From: Bathynomus jamesi
Lineage: Eukaryota; Arthropoda; Malacostraca; Isopoda; Cirolanidae
Direction: 5' to 3'
Length of the DNA stretch: 64,000 bases
NCBI GenBank assembly: GCA_023014485.1
Contig: JAJOZX010000877.1
Span: 713,001-777,000 of the forward strand
Shown here: positions 25,087 to 35,940 of the stretch, piece after piece
Position numbering within the stretch: the first letter of the stretch is position 1
Layout of the letters: each line of letters starts with the position of its first letter
Notes under the pieces: generated by a model
Databases searched by the model: none
Seen by the model: only the letters and a program-made list of their open reading frames with translations
Told to the model about the DNA's origin: nothing
Program-made: the position numbers and the translations under genes

Positions 25087-25250
25087 CCCTCAGACATATT
25101 GTATAGTTCAATCAGATCACACTTATTGCACCTTCTTTCAAAAGAAAACATTCCTAATTCCTTTTGTTTTTCCCTATATCCCTTGTCTCTCAAACCAGGG
25201 CCAAGTTTAGTTGCTCTACACTGAGCATCTTCTAACATATCTATATACTG
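25087..25250 (-). pseudogene. LINE C-terminal fragment
   Basis: The minus strand reads DMLEDAQCRATKLGPGLRDK then GYREKQKELGMFSFERRCNK and CDLIELYNMSEG. This matches the RRATKLxPxL..LERR..RGDLIE block near the C-terminus of CR1-like reverse transcriptases (compare 63045-62900). The surrounding sequence is too decayed to read. Confidence 0.6.
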
Positions 25251-25294
25251 TCAAAAATAATGAGACCATGCCTACACAGTATATGAATCAACAC

Positions 25295-25342
25295 AAACGC
25301 ACGCGCGCGCGCGCGCGCACACACACACACGCACACACACAC
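25295..25342. repeat. (CG)n(CA)n microsatellite
   Basis: GCGCGCGCGCGCGCG is embedded in CA repeats. A second CA tract is at 25681-25719. Confidence 0.95.
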
Positions 25343-25678
25343 TTTTTACTGAGGATAGTACCCCATACTTGAGTACTAGCAGACCACTAGTTCATGTGAC
25401 AATTAATGATAATACAAACTGGCACCAAAAATAAAAAAATTATACAAATACCAAGAATATAAATATAAGTAATGAAAAATAGCAATGTGAAGTAGATAGC
25501 ATATGACAGGACTGTTGAATGTCTTGGTTAATTGGATTGGTCAAATTTTATTTATTTATTTATTTTTTGCATTAGGCTGAATTAAACATTTCTTTCAATT
25601 CAAAAATTTTAGAGAAGATAAAACAACACGAAGACTAGCAAGTCCTACCTTCACTGTAGGCTCATGCTAGTTATATTT

Positions 25679-25721
<43 letters not shown>

Positions 25722-26066
25722 GACTTATTCAAATGTACTGTTGACCTACACAAATATCATCCCATACTGATTCTACCCTGTGGACTGATTTAATAGTATT
25801 ATTCTGAACTGGAGTTAATTCATTCTTAATATATCAGACCAAGACAAACTCACACTCAAACTTGTTTCACAAAGTCGGCACCAATACACCTTTATGGAAA
25901 CCTCATGCTGCATCTACTGAGCATTCACATCCTTCCAAGGAGTTTTATCACTCCAATGACATTTTTAATCCAAATACCTGAAAAATGTTTCAATACTTTT
26001 TTAAGTTTACTTAAAATATATAATTTTCCATTGTGTTTCAAAATTCTTTATAATAAAAATATGGGA
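25343..26066. other. AT-rich DNA, no gene seen
   Basis: Non-coding, containing the (CA)n tract at 25681-25719. The last ~100 bases (25963-26060, with CCTGAAAAATGTTTCAATAC) recur inverted at about 27010-27120, so the palindrome to the right sits inside a larger, looser inverted repeat. Confidence 0.5.
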
Positions 26067-26625
26067 CTAGTATGTTTCATGGACTGCTCTCGATTTTCCT
26101 ACAAAATTGAAAACAAGGGCAGTCGATGACCCTGATTTTGTTTCTGCAATCGGTTTTTTTGAGAAACCTAACCTAACCTAACCTGATCTAACCTAACCTA
26201 GAAAAATGTATATTAGAAAAATGTATTTTTTACTAAAAAAGTGCATAACTTAACATGTTATTACATTATCATTTGTATAATTTAGGTCTCGGGGGTACGG
26301 GGGAAGAGCCCCCGTAAAGATTACGCATCATGAATTGATCGGTATAGGGTTCACTTTGTGATGCGTGATCTTTACGGGGGCTCCGCCCCCGTACCGAGAC
26401 CTAAATTATACAAATGATAATGTAATAACATGTTAAGTTATGCACGTTCTTAGTCAAAAATACATTTTTCTAGTATACATTTTTCTAGGTTAGGTTAGGT
26501 CAGATTACAGTAGGTTAGGTTAGGTTTCTCAAAAAAAACCGATTGCAGAAACAAAATCAGGGTCATCGACTGCCCTTGTTTGCAACTTTGTAGGAAAATC
26601 GAGAGCAGTCCATGAAACATACTAG
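26067..26625. mobile_element. 559-bp palindrome with TTAGG-type tracts
   Basis: The two halves are inverted copies of about 260 bases. Outer ends CTAGTATGTTTCATGGACTG and its complement; then (CCTAA)n-like AACCTAACCTAACCT on the left (26168-26200) mirrored by TTAGGTTAGG on the right (26488-26525); inner boxes GGTCTCGGGGGTACGGGGG and GGCTCCGCCCCCGTACCGAG flank a short unpaired loop near 26335-26357. No coding content. It is a foldback or MITE-like element; no known family is recognised. Confidence 0.8.
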
Positions 26626-26694
26626 GTCCAAAAATATTTACACTAAATTTTAATGTTGCACATCATTGGTATGGAAGATAGTATAAAGAATTAT

Positions 26695-26990
26695 AAAGAA
26701 CAGCTAGTATTCAAGAAAAACTGGAGAATTTTAATCTTATTTCAAGTTCCCAGCATGGAATTAGATTGGGAGGATCTTGTTTAGCTAACTATTCTCAGAC
26801 TTTTTACAGTTTGTAACTGATCAGGTAGATGGTGGATATAATATAGCCTTCATATTATTTATTTGTGTTTTGGAAAGACATTTGCCAAGGTCATACATAT
26901 GGGACTTCTATATAATTTTAAAGATCACGGAATATCAGGATCAGTATAAACTGAGAATGGTTATAAGACAGACAGAAATCTTACTGAAAG
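26695..26990 (+). pseudogene. LINE reverse transcriptase relic
   Basis: Readable across frames are LENFNLISSSQHGIRLGGSC, LANYSQTFYS and a degraded motif A (the LDFGKTFAKV counterpart near 26865). It is the same block as SSQHGFRNGRSCLTNL at 17700-17760. Heavily decayed. Confidence 0.6.
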
Positions 26991-27782
26991 TTAGAGATTT
27001 GTGTGCGACATTAAAATTTAGTGTAAATATTTTTATTATAATGAGTTTTAAAACACACAATGGAAAATTCTATATTTTAAGAAAACTTAAAAAAGTATTG
27101 AAACATTTTTCAGGTAAAATTTATGTTTTGGTGAATATTCAGTTATCACAGTTAGCCTTTAATACTATTTATAAAAATAAAAAATTTGTAGCTGAGCCCA
27201 GGAAAGTTTGTTGTCATCAATGGAATCTTTAATTTGAAGACATCTCAGGAAATTTTAGAAGAAAATGTATTGCCTTCAATTCGAGAGTTGCGAATGAGTT
27301 GCAGTTGCTTCTTGAGTGTTCCAGTAGAAGCTCACATCTCAATTTAATCGAGAATATGGTTTGATTTGAAAAAAATCTGTCCTCTAGAAAAATTCTTCGA
27401 ATCTGAATGAATTGCAACAATTTTCTTTATAAGGATGGGGTAAAATTTCTACTGAGAGATATCGAAACCTTGTAGATAAATATCCAAAATGAATCAGTGA
27501 AGTCATTCAAGCAAAGGGTGAACACACAAAGTATTAAATAATTTTGTAAGTAAATGTACGAAAGCTTTTGTATTTAAATATTTTTTCATTTTCCTCAAAT
27601 TCTTTCATGGTTTACATTATATGTTGGAGTTAAACTAATTTTTTTATTTGTTAAATTTTTCCAAACGAACGATAAACTTTTCATAACCATCCGATACATG
27701 GTACAAAAGATGAGGACGCCTGCAACTGAAATATTTCTCTGTACGAATAATTATGAGCGCCACTCTTTGTCTTCTGGCTGCC

Positions 27783-27784
<2 letters not shown>
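26991..27784. other. AT-rich DNA, no gene identified
   Basis: Includes the inverted partner of 25963-26060 and possibly the decayed remainder of the LINE to its left. No recognisable domain. Confidence 0.4.
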
Positions 27785-27838
<54 letters not shown>

Positions 27839-27856
27839 TATATATATATATATATA
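27785..27856. repeat. (TA)n microsatellite
   Basis: About 70 bases of TA repeats with two phase breaks. Confidence 0.95.
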
Positions 27857-28336
27857 AAACTGAATTATGCGCGCGCTGAAGTTTCCGCTCATTAGCCGTT
27901 CTAATTATATGAGGTCCGCTGCCAGTGTTTCCGGGAATCTGATATACTGTGAATCCCGATGATTTTATGTAATTTGAGTGCACAAATCCCTAATGACGAG
28001 TATGTAGTGTTCACTTCTAGGTTTGGTTTCGTTTCCGACACGCATATATACTTTTCACCTTTTCTTCTCTTCGTTTCTGTACAGTCTCTTCTTCTGATGG
28101 AAGTTTCATTAACGATGACTCACTGATTTCACAGTCTCCCCCTTTCCTCCTCTTTCTTTACTTCACTCAATGGTGACCATGCTTCTTTGTAATAGGATAT
28201 CGTCTTTGTCCGGAATTTCTATGACATGGAAAATCTATTTTGCAACGCTCAGAATATTCTTAATCTGTTCCATCACTATTCGAGAAAAGCGGTCATGATA
28301 TTAGCTTGATCAAGAATGACTTACAAATATATCGTG
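27857..28336. other. Left flank of element B
   Basis: Non-coding sequence before the Polinton; nothing recognised. Confidence 0.4.
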
Positions 28337-28689
28337 TACGAAAGTAGTATGACCGCAAAATAACAGAGTGCAGAGCAATTGCATAATGTTGCAAGATTGC
28401 CACCCCCACCCCTTGGTACCAACCCCAAGCCCCCTTTGTTGCAAGGCACCCCACCCCCCTTGTAGCCAACCCCTCACGCCCTTTGTTGCAAGGCGCCCTA
28501 CCTCCCTTGTTGCCAACCCCCACCCCGCTTTGTTAAAAGACCTCTTTGGGGGAGAAGTTGGGACGGCCTCACCCCAAAGGGGCATACCTAACCTAAGAGA
28601 GAGAGAGAGAGAGAGAGCAGCAGGAGGTGTTCGTCCGACAGCTGTCCGACGCATATGAGGTCTTCAACCGCCCCGCCGCTTTCTTATAG

Positions 28690-29045
28690 GACCCTAATCA
28701 GCCAGTTGGCTTAGAAGGCTGAGTTGCAAGATTCGTTATTTATTAATTTATTCCATATATTGATCAGCCAGTTGCCTTAGAAGGCTGAGTTGCCAGATTG
28801 CGCTATGCATTTAATTTATTCCATATATTAATCAGCCAGTGGATTTAGAAGGCTGAGTTGCCAGATTGCGCTATGCATTTAATTTATTCCATATATTAAT
28901 CAGCCAGTGGGCTTAAAAGGCTGAGTTCCCAGATAGCATTAATTATTTAATTATTCCTTATATTCATCTGTCATCCGGCTTAGAAAGTTGAACTGACAGC
29001 TTCGCTACTTACTAATTAAATTATTCCATATATTCCAGTTGGTTT
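28690..29045. repeat. Subterminal satellite of element B, left
   Basis: About five units of 65-70 bases: ATCAGCCAGTTGGCTTAGAA, GGCTGAGTTGCCAGATT, then an AT-rich spacer TATTTAATTTATTCCATATA. CAGCC and GGCTG can pair within a unit. Confidence 0.9.
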
Positions 29046-29592
29046 AGAAGACAAATAACAATTAATTAAATATTCAGAAAACCGAAACCAAACAAGTGAT
29101 ATAATCATGTTCAATGAATAAATAAAAAACCAATACAACGTTCTGTTTATTTTAGCTGAATTAATGGATATACAGTGGGACATATATATGGTCAAATAAT
29201 AGAACGGAAAATATATAATCATACAAAGCATAGTATTAACAAAATATTAGTACAGGAAAATATATAGTTATATTAATTATATATAATCATACAAAACAGT
29301 ATTAACAAAATATTAGCACAGGAAAATATATAGTTATATCAATTATATATAATCATACAAAACATAGTATAAACAAAATAATAGTACAGGAAAATATATA
29401 GTTATATTATCAAAAGCTATATTATCAAATATTAGTACAGGAAAAAATACAGTTATATTAAATATGTTGAAAATATACAAAACATAGTATGATCAATATA
29501 TTAGTACAGGAAAAATATACATATATATTAAATTATATTCGAAATATACAAAACGTATACTCATATTATTACGGGAAAAATATATATTGTCT

Positions 29593-29945
29593 TTACGTTC
29601 TACGGTGCAAAATGGTAAACTCGCATTTGATAGAGTCTATATCAACATCGCCATTACTTTGTACGATGTGGTAAAACCGCCCAAGCATCACTTCACCGTT
29701 TAACTGATGCGGCGGTCTATACTCGATATAAATGGCTTTCATATCGTTCAATACTATTTTTGTACCCACTTTACACTCGGCGGGAAAGTTATCTTTAAGT
29801 ACAGCTAGAACACAATCAAAAGCACGCACAAAAATGTCATCGTTAACCACAACATTAAATACAAGTTTATAATCATGCCTTTCCAATCGGGGTTTTTTCT
29901 TAACGTCCCGAACATTTCAATCGTGAACTCTTCTTCACTCGGCAT
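29593..29945 (-). CDS. Arm gene E, unknown function
   Basis: A frame of about 97 codons (from KLVFNVVVNDDIFVRAFDCV to CEFTILHRRT) with no ATG of its own. The probable start is the ATG at 29945, which overlaps the end of gene D (ATGCCGAGTGA) and begins MPSEEEFTIE; a run of six A after TTAAG puts it out of frame with the rest. The right arm has five A at the same place. So it is a real gene with a homopolymer indel or a sequencing error. Features: FPAECKVGTKIVL, YIEYRPPHQLNGEVMLGRFY; no known domain recognised. The body is identical to the right-arm copy at 44692-45043. Confidence 0.6.
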
Positions 29946-30497
29946 AGCAGCAATTGAAATATTCTACCAAATCGTAACGACACCTATCCACTATATAGAG
30001 GTACAGTTCTTCAGGGTGAATAGTGTAGGCGAGCTCAGCTCTGTACCTCTCAAGTGCTTTGTACCAAAGCTCAGGATATTTCGAAGAATCGAAACCTTTT
30101 AAATATGCATCCAGATCTAGATCATTCTCCCCCTGTTCATTCCTACATTCAACAAATCTGTCGAGCAGAGCGGTGTAAGCGTATTCAAGAACCGTGTCAA
30201 AATAAATCATATCCGTAACACGCGCATCTAATATAGGCTTCAGCTTACGGAATCCGACGATCTCAAACATTCTGTCGAGGATGAAACGGTTTCGTGTAGG
30301 AACAAGAACGTCATTATCCGCTGTGTTCTTCCACATCAGTCGTATATCAATGCATGGTTGTTCGTTATTTACACTCAATGTACAAACAATGGTATATGAG
30401 GAGGCGTCACTAATCGTCTCTCTTCTTGTACCTACGTCAGCTGGTATTTTATAAGGTCCTCAGCCCACCTCTCAACTACCACGAAGATTTTATGCAT
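29935..30497 (-). CDS. Arm gene D, unknown function
   Basis: At least 147 residues, identical in both arms (SVNNEQPCIDIRLMWKNTAD to VEYFNCCYAE). It has no in-frame ATG near its beginning. The likely start is ATG 30497 (MHKIFVVVERWAEDLIKYQL), followed by a stop at TAG and a change of frame, the same in both arms, so it may be an old frameshift, a small intron or non-AUG initiation. Acidic stretch ENDLDLDAYLKG and ELYLYIVDRCRYDLVEYF in the C-terminus. I recognise no family. It overlaps gene E at ATGCCGAGTGA. Confidence 0.6.
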
Positions 30498-30508
30498 CTC
30501 CTCAAGAC

Positions 30509-30658
30509 TTAAATAACGTTACGTTTGCTTGCATAGCTGCAGATCGTTTCAAGCACACAGTTAATGGTGCCGGTTTCTCGCCTGAACACGCGCAATGACT
30601 TCGTCACGGAGACGTCGTACGATGCGTTGAGAATGCTTCTCAAAGGGAGTGCCATCAT
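30509..30658 (-). CDS. Arm gene C, 49 aa, unknown function
   Basis: Starts at ATG 30658 within ATATGATGG, where the TGA of gene B overlaps the start codon. Encodes MMALPLRSILNASYDVSVTK, then SLRVFRRETGTINCVLETIC and a short tail. Basic, no recognisable domain. Translation-coupled spacing and conservation in the other arm (43979-44128) support a real gene. Confidence 0.55.
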   Translation of the reverse strand: MMALPLRSILNASYDVSVTKSLRVFRRETGTINCVLETICSYASKRNVI

Positions 30659-31026
30659 ATTCGCACGTTCACACGGTTCGAGATGACTATGGCACGTCCA
30701 CTCGGCGCAAGCTCTGAGATGACTATGAGCCACAGGAGGCAGGCAGGCAGGATCGGCTCGAGGGGTGGGGGTGAATCATCCTCATGAAACGTGAATGGGT
30801 TTGTTTGAACTCGTATGCTCCGGGAGGAGTGAGTTACACCATAATCTAATGAAACGTGTACGGCGCTGACCCAACATGAATCGTTGTATCCCATTATATT
30901 GGGCAGATGTTTTGAGAAATTTTCCGATACAAGAATTAATTTCAGTTTTAATGTTTTATCACTACCACTTCCCAGAATACGCACCAGACATTTTCCTTCA
31001 GGGTAATTTTCACGAACTAAACACAT
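30655..31026 (-). CDS. Arm gene B, ~123 aa, unknown function
   Basis: ATG 31026: MCLVRENYPEGKCLVRILGS, then SDKTLKLKLILVSENFSKHL and DSCWVSAVHVSLDYGVTHSS. The C-terminal third (PPPLEPILPACLLWLIVISE) has a short hydrophobic stretch. The right-arm copy (43612-43968) differs by four residues early on and ends six residues earlier through a 1-base change. No family recognised. Confidence 0.6.
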   Translation of the reverse strand: MCLVRENYPEGKCLVRILGSGSDKTLKLKLILVSENFSKHLPNIMGYNDSCWVSAVHVSLDYGVTHSSRSIRVQTNPFTFHEDDSPPPLEPILPACLLWLIVISELAPSGRAIVISNRVNVRI

Positions 31027-31047
31027 TTTTTAAATGTTTTATCTCTC

Positions 31048-31637
31048 CTAAACATCTTCACAAACCGGTGCGCTATTAGAGAGAAATATATGTTCATATT
31101 TATCCTTTTTGTTTAACAGGCGATACTCATCTCTAAAATCTGTTAAAAACTCACACAGCCCATTAGCCACAACCTCACTACAAACCTCATCATGATATAT
31201 ATTAATGTAGTGGTAAAAATACTTAAGATTGTCCATGATGAAAAAATTTACATTTTCAGCCGTAGGGTATGAGTAATCGGCATGGTGTAACATGATATAA
31301 TACCGCTTATCACACAACTCATCCACAAGACTCACTACCCATAACTGTTGTTTATCTTCTGAGCGTGTTGCTTCTTCTACCACGCGGTATATGTGAGCCT
31401 TTATAAAGCTTAGTTCTATACATACTTCAGTGCATCGTCTGTACTGCGAAATCCTACAATCCCCTCGCCATTATGTCCGTAGAGTATTTGAATTGCCTGA
31501 CCCTTCGCACGATTCATTGCAGCCTTAAAAGAGGCAAAGGAGGCGGGAATATGGAGTTTTTCAGTATCCACTACATCTACGCACTCAGCAGAATACCACT
31601 TCATAAATGTTGAACACGCGATATTAAAGGTAGCCAT
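31048..31637 (-). pseudogene. Arm gene A, unknown function, one frameshift
   Basis: ATG 31637 begins MATFNIACSTFMKWYSAECV; the frame stops at 31416 after DDALKYV. The other frame resumes at once and runs to 31048 (WVVSLVDELCDKRYYIMLHH; CSEVVANGLCEFLTDFRDEY). The right arm has one more T at the break (TATGTTATAG against TATGTATAG) and is open across it, so the left copy has a 1-base deletion. Intact length would be about 195 residues. The N-terminal IPASFASFKAAMNRAKGQAI with GEGIVGFRSTDDALKYV looks like a small viroplasmin/RNase H1-N-like fold; this is a guess. Confidence 0.6.
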
Positions 31638-31639
31638 TA

Positions 31640-32087
31640 CTATTTTCTTCTATGCGACAGAATACACGTCTGAGATCAAGGGTATACAGAGGTCAACTGA
31701 GAACGCAGGGTAGCCCAGGTTGCGGCATGACTCACGCTGCTGGTCTTACAGTTGGCGGGGCTTAGCTTTTTATTGTACACACACACACATACGCACACAC
31801 ACACACACACACACACAAAGTAAAACGCTAGTTGAAACATGATTTATTTAATAATCGAATATATATATATATATTTACAAATACGTGTAATAATTAAGTT
31901 AGCAATAGACATATCAAAGATTATGGTATCCAAAGGGCAAGGTGTCGGAGGTACCAGGTACCTGGAAGCGTTTCCTCTAAGTGTTACGGCACACCTTTTT
32001 ACCCCTAAGTTCCTTCACGACCCCCAGCTTCTGCGCCCGAAAATTGTGGGTGCCTACAGTCATTGGCCCGGCCGACCATTCTCATTA
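31640..32087. other. Spacer between arm genes and polymerase
   Basis: Contains a (CA)n tract at 31776-31817 and a short TA tract. This is where the C-terminal half of the DNA polymerase should be; no polymerase motif is found on either strand. Confidence 0.6.
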
Positions 32088-35000
32088 TCATCTTCCAAAC
32101 ACATTGTTCTCTTCTGCACACTTCACGCACAGGGGAAACATGAGTTTGTGATCTGTAACGACGGGTAAGATCGGCATCCATAAATCGCGAGGGGGGAGCA
32201 CGTCTACGAAAGAAAGGCCGAAATAGTACCCATTCAAATTTCTTGAGAACTCGTTGATGGAGGGCAGCTTAGGACCCACCATTTTTTCAGGCGCACCTAC
32301 GGGGTACGGATTGTTCTTTATCACGTAGGGGTTTAAAGAACAGAAATCTGGTAATGGAGTTTCACGCCCTCCGTAGGCGGAAAGTATAGCTTGAAGGGAT
32401 TTGTACGCCCTTCGAACAAGCTATCGCCGCATTTGAGAGGATCCAGTACCATTGAACGCTTGATCGTGTTTATTTCTTCACGGTACGCCCCGTCTGTCTC
32501 CATCCATGCATCATATTCATGCTACCACAAGACTTTGTGGTAGCATGATCGCGGGAGCGCGTCCACGCAAGACAGTCGGCTGGAGATCTACCGTGGATAT
32601 CTCCTGCGATTCCGCACTCAGGACGGGGGCATCCATGCCACCAGCAACCGTTAAAGGAGTACACAGTCTTCTCGCCAGTGACACGGTTTTCACTTAGACC
32701 ATCAACCCAAAAATCACGGCCATTAACCTTAATGGGTACTTCACCCGTGTTGCGGGCACACTTTATGTATACACCTGTCTGGTGCTGTAGGTGTATGAGC
32801 CAGTAAATAGCCTTGTGCCCATAACTGCGGGGGTTGTTTCTGTGGATAATGGCTAAGGTATCTTTAGGCATGAAGTTATTCTTGAACACCGTAAAAAATA
32901 ATGATGCGATGGTGGTTGCGACTTGCAGCGGAACGCATTTGAAACGGCATATGTACATCCTTCTAAAGGCCTGGAAACATACTCTAAGCACGCGCACGTC
33001 ATTCACGCAATAACGCTCACATTCATCAGCTATATTATAAGGCTTACGTTCATTAAAGCTCTTGTAGTATCGATCAAAATCTTCACGTTCATCTGCGCTC
33101 ATACAAACATAGTTAAAGTAATGTTTGGGTGGAGGTAGTCCTACATAATTTAAAGTTTCAGTAGTGAGGAATGTGTAAGGGAAGTATCCATTTGAAACTT
33201 CAGCTACTACGCCTATCACCTTGGGTAGCTTTGCTAATTTAGAAGGTGTGAATAATAAAGTGTCTTTAAATTGTACATTACCTCTTATTTGCATCTGTAT
33301 TAATTTGCCTCTTTTCAATGGATCACCTGTAAATATCTCAGAGGACTCGTGCTCAAGCGGCTCCTTATAAAGGAACTGTGTGTCAAATTTTGCCCCGTTA
33401 TGGGCGAGAATCTACAGTCATTTTTTTGAACTTGTCCACTAACTTGACAATATAGGACACAAATAGTTTTACAGGACTATCGTGGACATTCGTTTTAAAA
33501 ACGTTTGTCCGTTTACCACATTTGTGACACTCATCACACTCGATCTCCATACACTCATCACAGATAGTCTTACTCACAAGTAAATGTGGAATGAACTCTT
33601 TAGTTTCAGCGTTCGTGTATGTTTCTATATCGTAGTACACAATTATACAAGGGTTGTTTTTACGCTTGGCGTCTTTCATATAACATACATGCTTTACACC
33701 ATCCGCCTTATATTTCTCATGGCATGTAGAGCAGTGAATTTCGTCACATTTATGGTTAAACTTTCCCCAATTATCCATCATGTGAAACATGCCACATTCA
33801 CAGATTCTCATTTTCATGCACGTGCCAATTGATTTATGGATCTCGTAGCAGTTATTGAAAAATGTGCGTCTACACACATTACAATCCCTCTTCTCAGTTT
33901 CAACTACACGGCTTTCACATTTGGTGCTTTTACACTGCTCACATACCATGTGACATTCTTTACAATGTTTCACTATATCATCCGCAAACTCGAGACACCC
34001 CTTACACAAATCATGATGTCGTCCATATTTTCGACTTTTGTCATAACTCGCGTAAAGGCACCTTATATTACGTATGGGGAGATATGTTGTACCTGACAGT
34101 CCTAAAATAAGTAGGGGTCTTGTACGATCTCTCACACAGCTTTTAAAAACATACACAGTTCTACGACGATCATCCAGTCCAAATACAACTATACGAGCAT
34201 TCATTTCCTGTTCTACCCTTCTCAGCTCTTCAGGACCCATATTACAGTCAAACTCAAGTTCACAGTCTACAGCTAGTTTACGGGCACGCTCCACGACCGT
34301 AGGCAGCCAAATTTGCTCGGACCCGTATTTAGTAAAACATACGAGCTAAGACTACTGCTATAAAGCCGCAACCACGATCGACGTTTATATGCCGTCTATA
34401 AATAGCCTGAGAATTGAAGTTAAGAGTATAGGTGTGGCACTATGACCCGCAACACGGAATACACGGTCAATATTTACCGTGAAGTTGTCCATATTGAAGG
34501 CTATACTACTTTGGAGGCCTGCATTATACGACCTAATATATACTCTACATCTTCAGCCGCCAAACGCCTGAATGGTACTACTACCCAAAAATCATCTACA
34601 TCACCGTCATCTGACCCGAATCCGAAGGACAGCCTCGTCCTGACTTCACGCTCGTCGCGGTTCTGAAGGGCAAACTCTACAATACGCTCTACACGCGACG
34701 TAGTCCGTGTTCAATACCGTTGCTATACATGGATCTAGGATCAACCCTGACTATATACCGATTTCTAGTCAAGGCTGGGGTGGGGTTGCGGTGCGCACCA
34801 ACTCGAATGTTATACCATCCTCAACAGAACGGGGAGCAGCTGTGGAGGATGAATAAGGGGTATATTTGGGAAGACGCTGTTGTGGGGTTGGTTGCGTAAG
34901 ACGTTGAGGGTTGGGGCTCTATTACTGCAGATCAACAGAACGGGGAGCTGCTGTGGAGGATGAATAAGGGGGTATATTGGCGGAAGGCTCTACTGTGGGG

Positions 35001-35214
35001 CTTGTTGCGTAAGACGTTGAGGGCTGGGGTTCTATTACCGTGTTCAACAACCCTGGAACGCTTTATACCTGACGTGGAGGTTCGTCATCACACCTCCGCT
35101 TTGAACGTGCTACAGTGTCGCTGGTGAGGGCTCATCGGCGGGGTGGGTACTGTAGATGCACGGTCAACGGGTTCATCCGTGATATCGATGATGGGGGCTG
35201 TACATCGTCGTCAT
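32088..35214 (-). pseudogene. Protein-primed family B DNA polymerase, lacking the palm
   Basis: ATG 35214 (MNDDDVQPPSS) opens a Pro/Ser-rich disordered start with PQPSTSYAT repeats, then a Polinton-type N-terminal domain (RTRLSFGFGSDDGDVDDFWV; YILGRIMQASKVV), a Cys-rich region (CKGCLEFADDIVKHCKECHM) and the exonuclease domain with motif Exo I at CIIVYYDIETYTN. Positions 33318-32470 continue with YNIADECERYCVNDVRVLRV, NPRSYGHKAIYWLI and YSFNGCWWHGC; 32324-32088 gives VDVLPPRDLWMPILPV and FPLCVKCAEE. The sequence then ends: the palm motifs, including the YxDTDS site, are absent. Several frameshifts (near 34520, 34345, 33395 and 32465) add to the damage. The gene would have copied the element by protein priming. 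Confidence 0.88.
34813..35035. repeat. 111-bp tandem repeat in polymerase 5' region
   Basis: CAACAGAACGGGGAGC recurs at 34822 and 34933 and GCGTAAGACGTTGAGGG at about 34895 and 35007. On the minus strand it encodes PQPSTSYAT-type repeats of the disordered N-terminus. Confidence 0.8.
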
Positions 35215-35312
35215 TCACGGTTCTGTGGAAGAAGAAAACAAAATATAAGGAGCAGCACTCGTTATTTGTAATATTTTGTAAATGACCCACTTAGGGGTGT
35301 GACGTGTTAGAA
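35215..35312. promoter_or_regulatory. Divergent intergenic region, polymerase/ATPase
   Basis: Only about 98 bases separate the start codons of the leftward polymerase (35214) and the rightward ATPase (35313). An AT-rich stretch (AAACAAAATATAAGGAGC) could hold a core promoter. Position-based inference. Confidence 0.35.
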
Positions 35313-35940
35313 ATGGAATCTGTAGAAAAATTCAGGTTCACGAGCCCATCCACATGTATTATATCTGGACCTACAGGATGTGGTAAAACGGTGTTTATGC
35401 TTAAAATCATTAAAGAAAAGGGGGAAATGTTCTCAAAATTTGTGCATAAAGTTATATGGTGCTATTCGACATACCAATCAGTGTTCAACGAGTACCAAGA
35501 TGATGTTTTGTTCCACAAGGGGGTCTATGACGTTAATTCGTTAAAGGGAAATGAACATACAGTCATCGTAATTGACGACCTCATGTTGGAGATGGATAAA
35601 ACGTTTGCCGAGACATTTACAGTATTCTCCCACCACCTTAACATAAGCGTGTTCTTCATCAATCAGAATCTATTTTTCAAAAATAGATACATGCGCGATG
35701 TGTCTAAATACGCAATATCTAGTCTTATTCGCGCAACGTAGAGATGTGTCACAAATTGGGGTATTAGCCAGTCAAATGTTCCCGAATCAGCGTAAGGAGT
35801 TTTTGGAGGTTTATAAAGAGGTCACAAACCAACGTTATGGATATTTGCTTTGTGACCTTCACCCGCGAAACACGTTTAGGGTGCTTCTAAGAACGAATAT
35901 ATTTCCAAGCGAACCTGAAACCGTGTATATTCCAGAATGA
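35313..35940 (+). pseudogene. A32-like genome packaging ATPase, one frameshift
   Basis: ATG 35313 starts MESVEKFRF. Walker A is CIISGPTGCGKTVF and Walker B is EHTVIVIDDLMLEM; SVFFINQNLFF is the sensor-like strand. The first frame ends at 35741; after about MRD the sequence makes sense one base over (NTQYLVLFAQRRDVSQIGVL, then ASQMFPNQRKEFLEVY and YGYLLCDLHP). One missing base near 35705 explains this. FtsK/HerA-type ATPases of this group pump DNA into the capsid in Polintons and related viruses. Length is about 208 residues, near the family norm. The stop codon overlaps the start of the next gene (AATGA). Confidence 0.9.

Larger units (their letters stand above)
28343..31490 (+). repeat. Left inverted arm of element B
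   Basis: Reverse complement of about 43145-46212 with only scattered differences. It contains the C-rich terminal block, a (GA)n tract, the satellite, an AT-rich spacer with repeated AATATTAGTACAGGAAAATATATA units (29220-29530), and the five-gene cluster. The right arm stops inside gene A, whose first ~50 codons occur only on the left. Confidence 0.93.

Noticed and set aside
26168..26525. A true telomere end
   Set aside because: The tracts are short, imperfect and mirrored inside a palindrome, with normal sequence on both sides.
28690..29045. CRISPR-like array of CAGCCAGTTGG repeats
   Set aside because: The spacers are AT-rich and alike rather than unique, the setting is a eukaryotic mobile element, and no cas gene exists.
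33584..34349. Plus-strand frames of 80-90 codons opposite the polymerase
   Set aside because: Antisense shadows of the Cys-rich and exonuclease regions.
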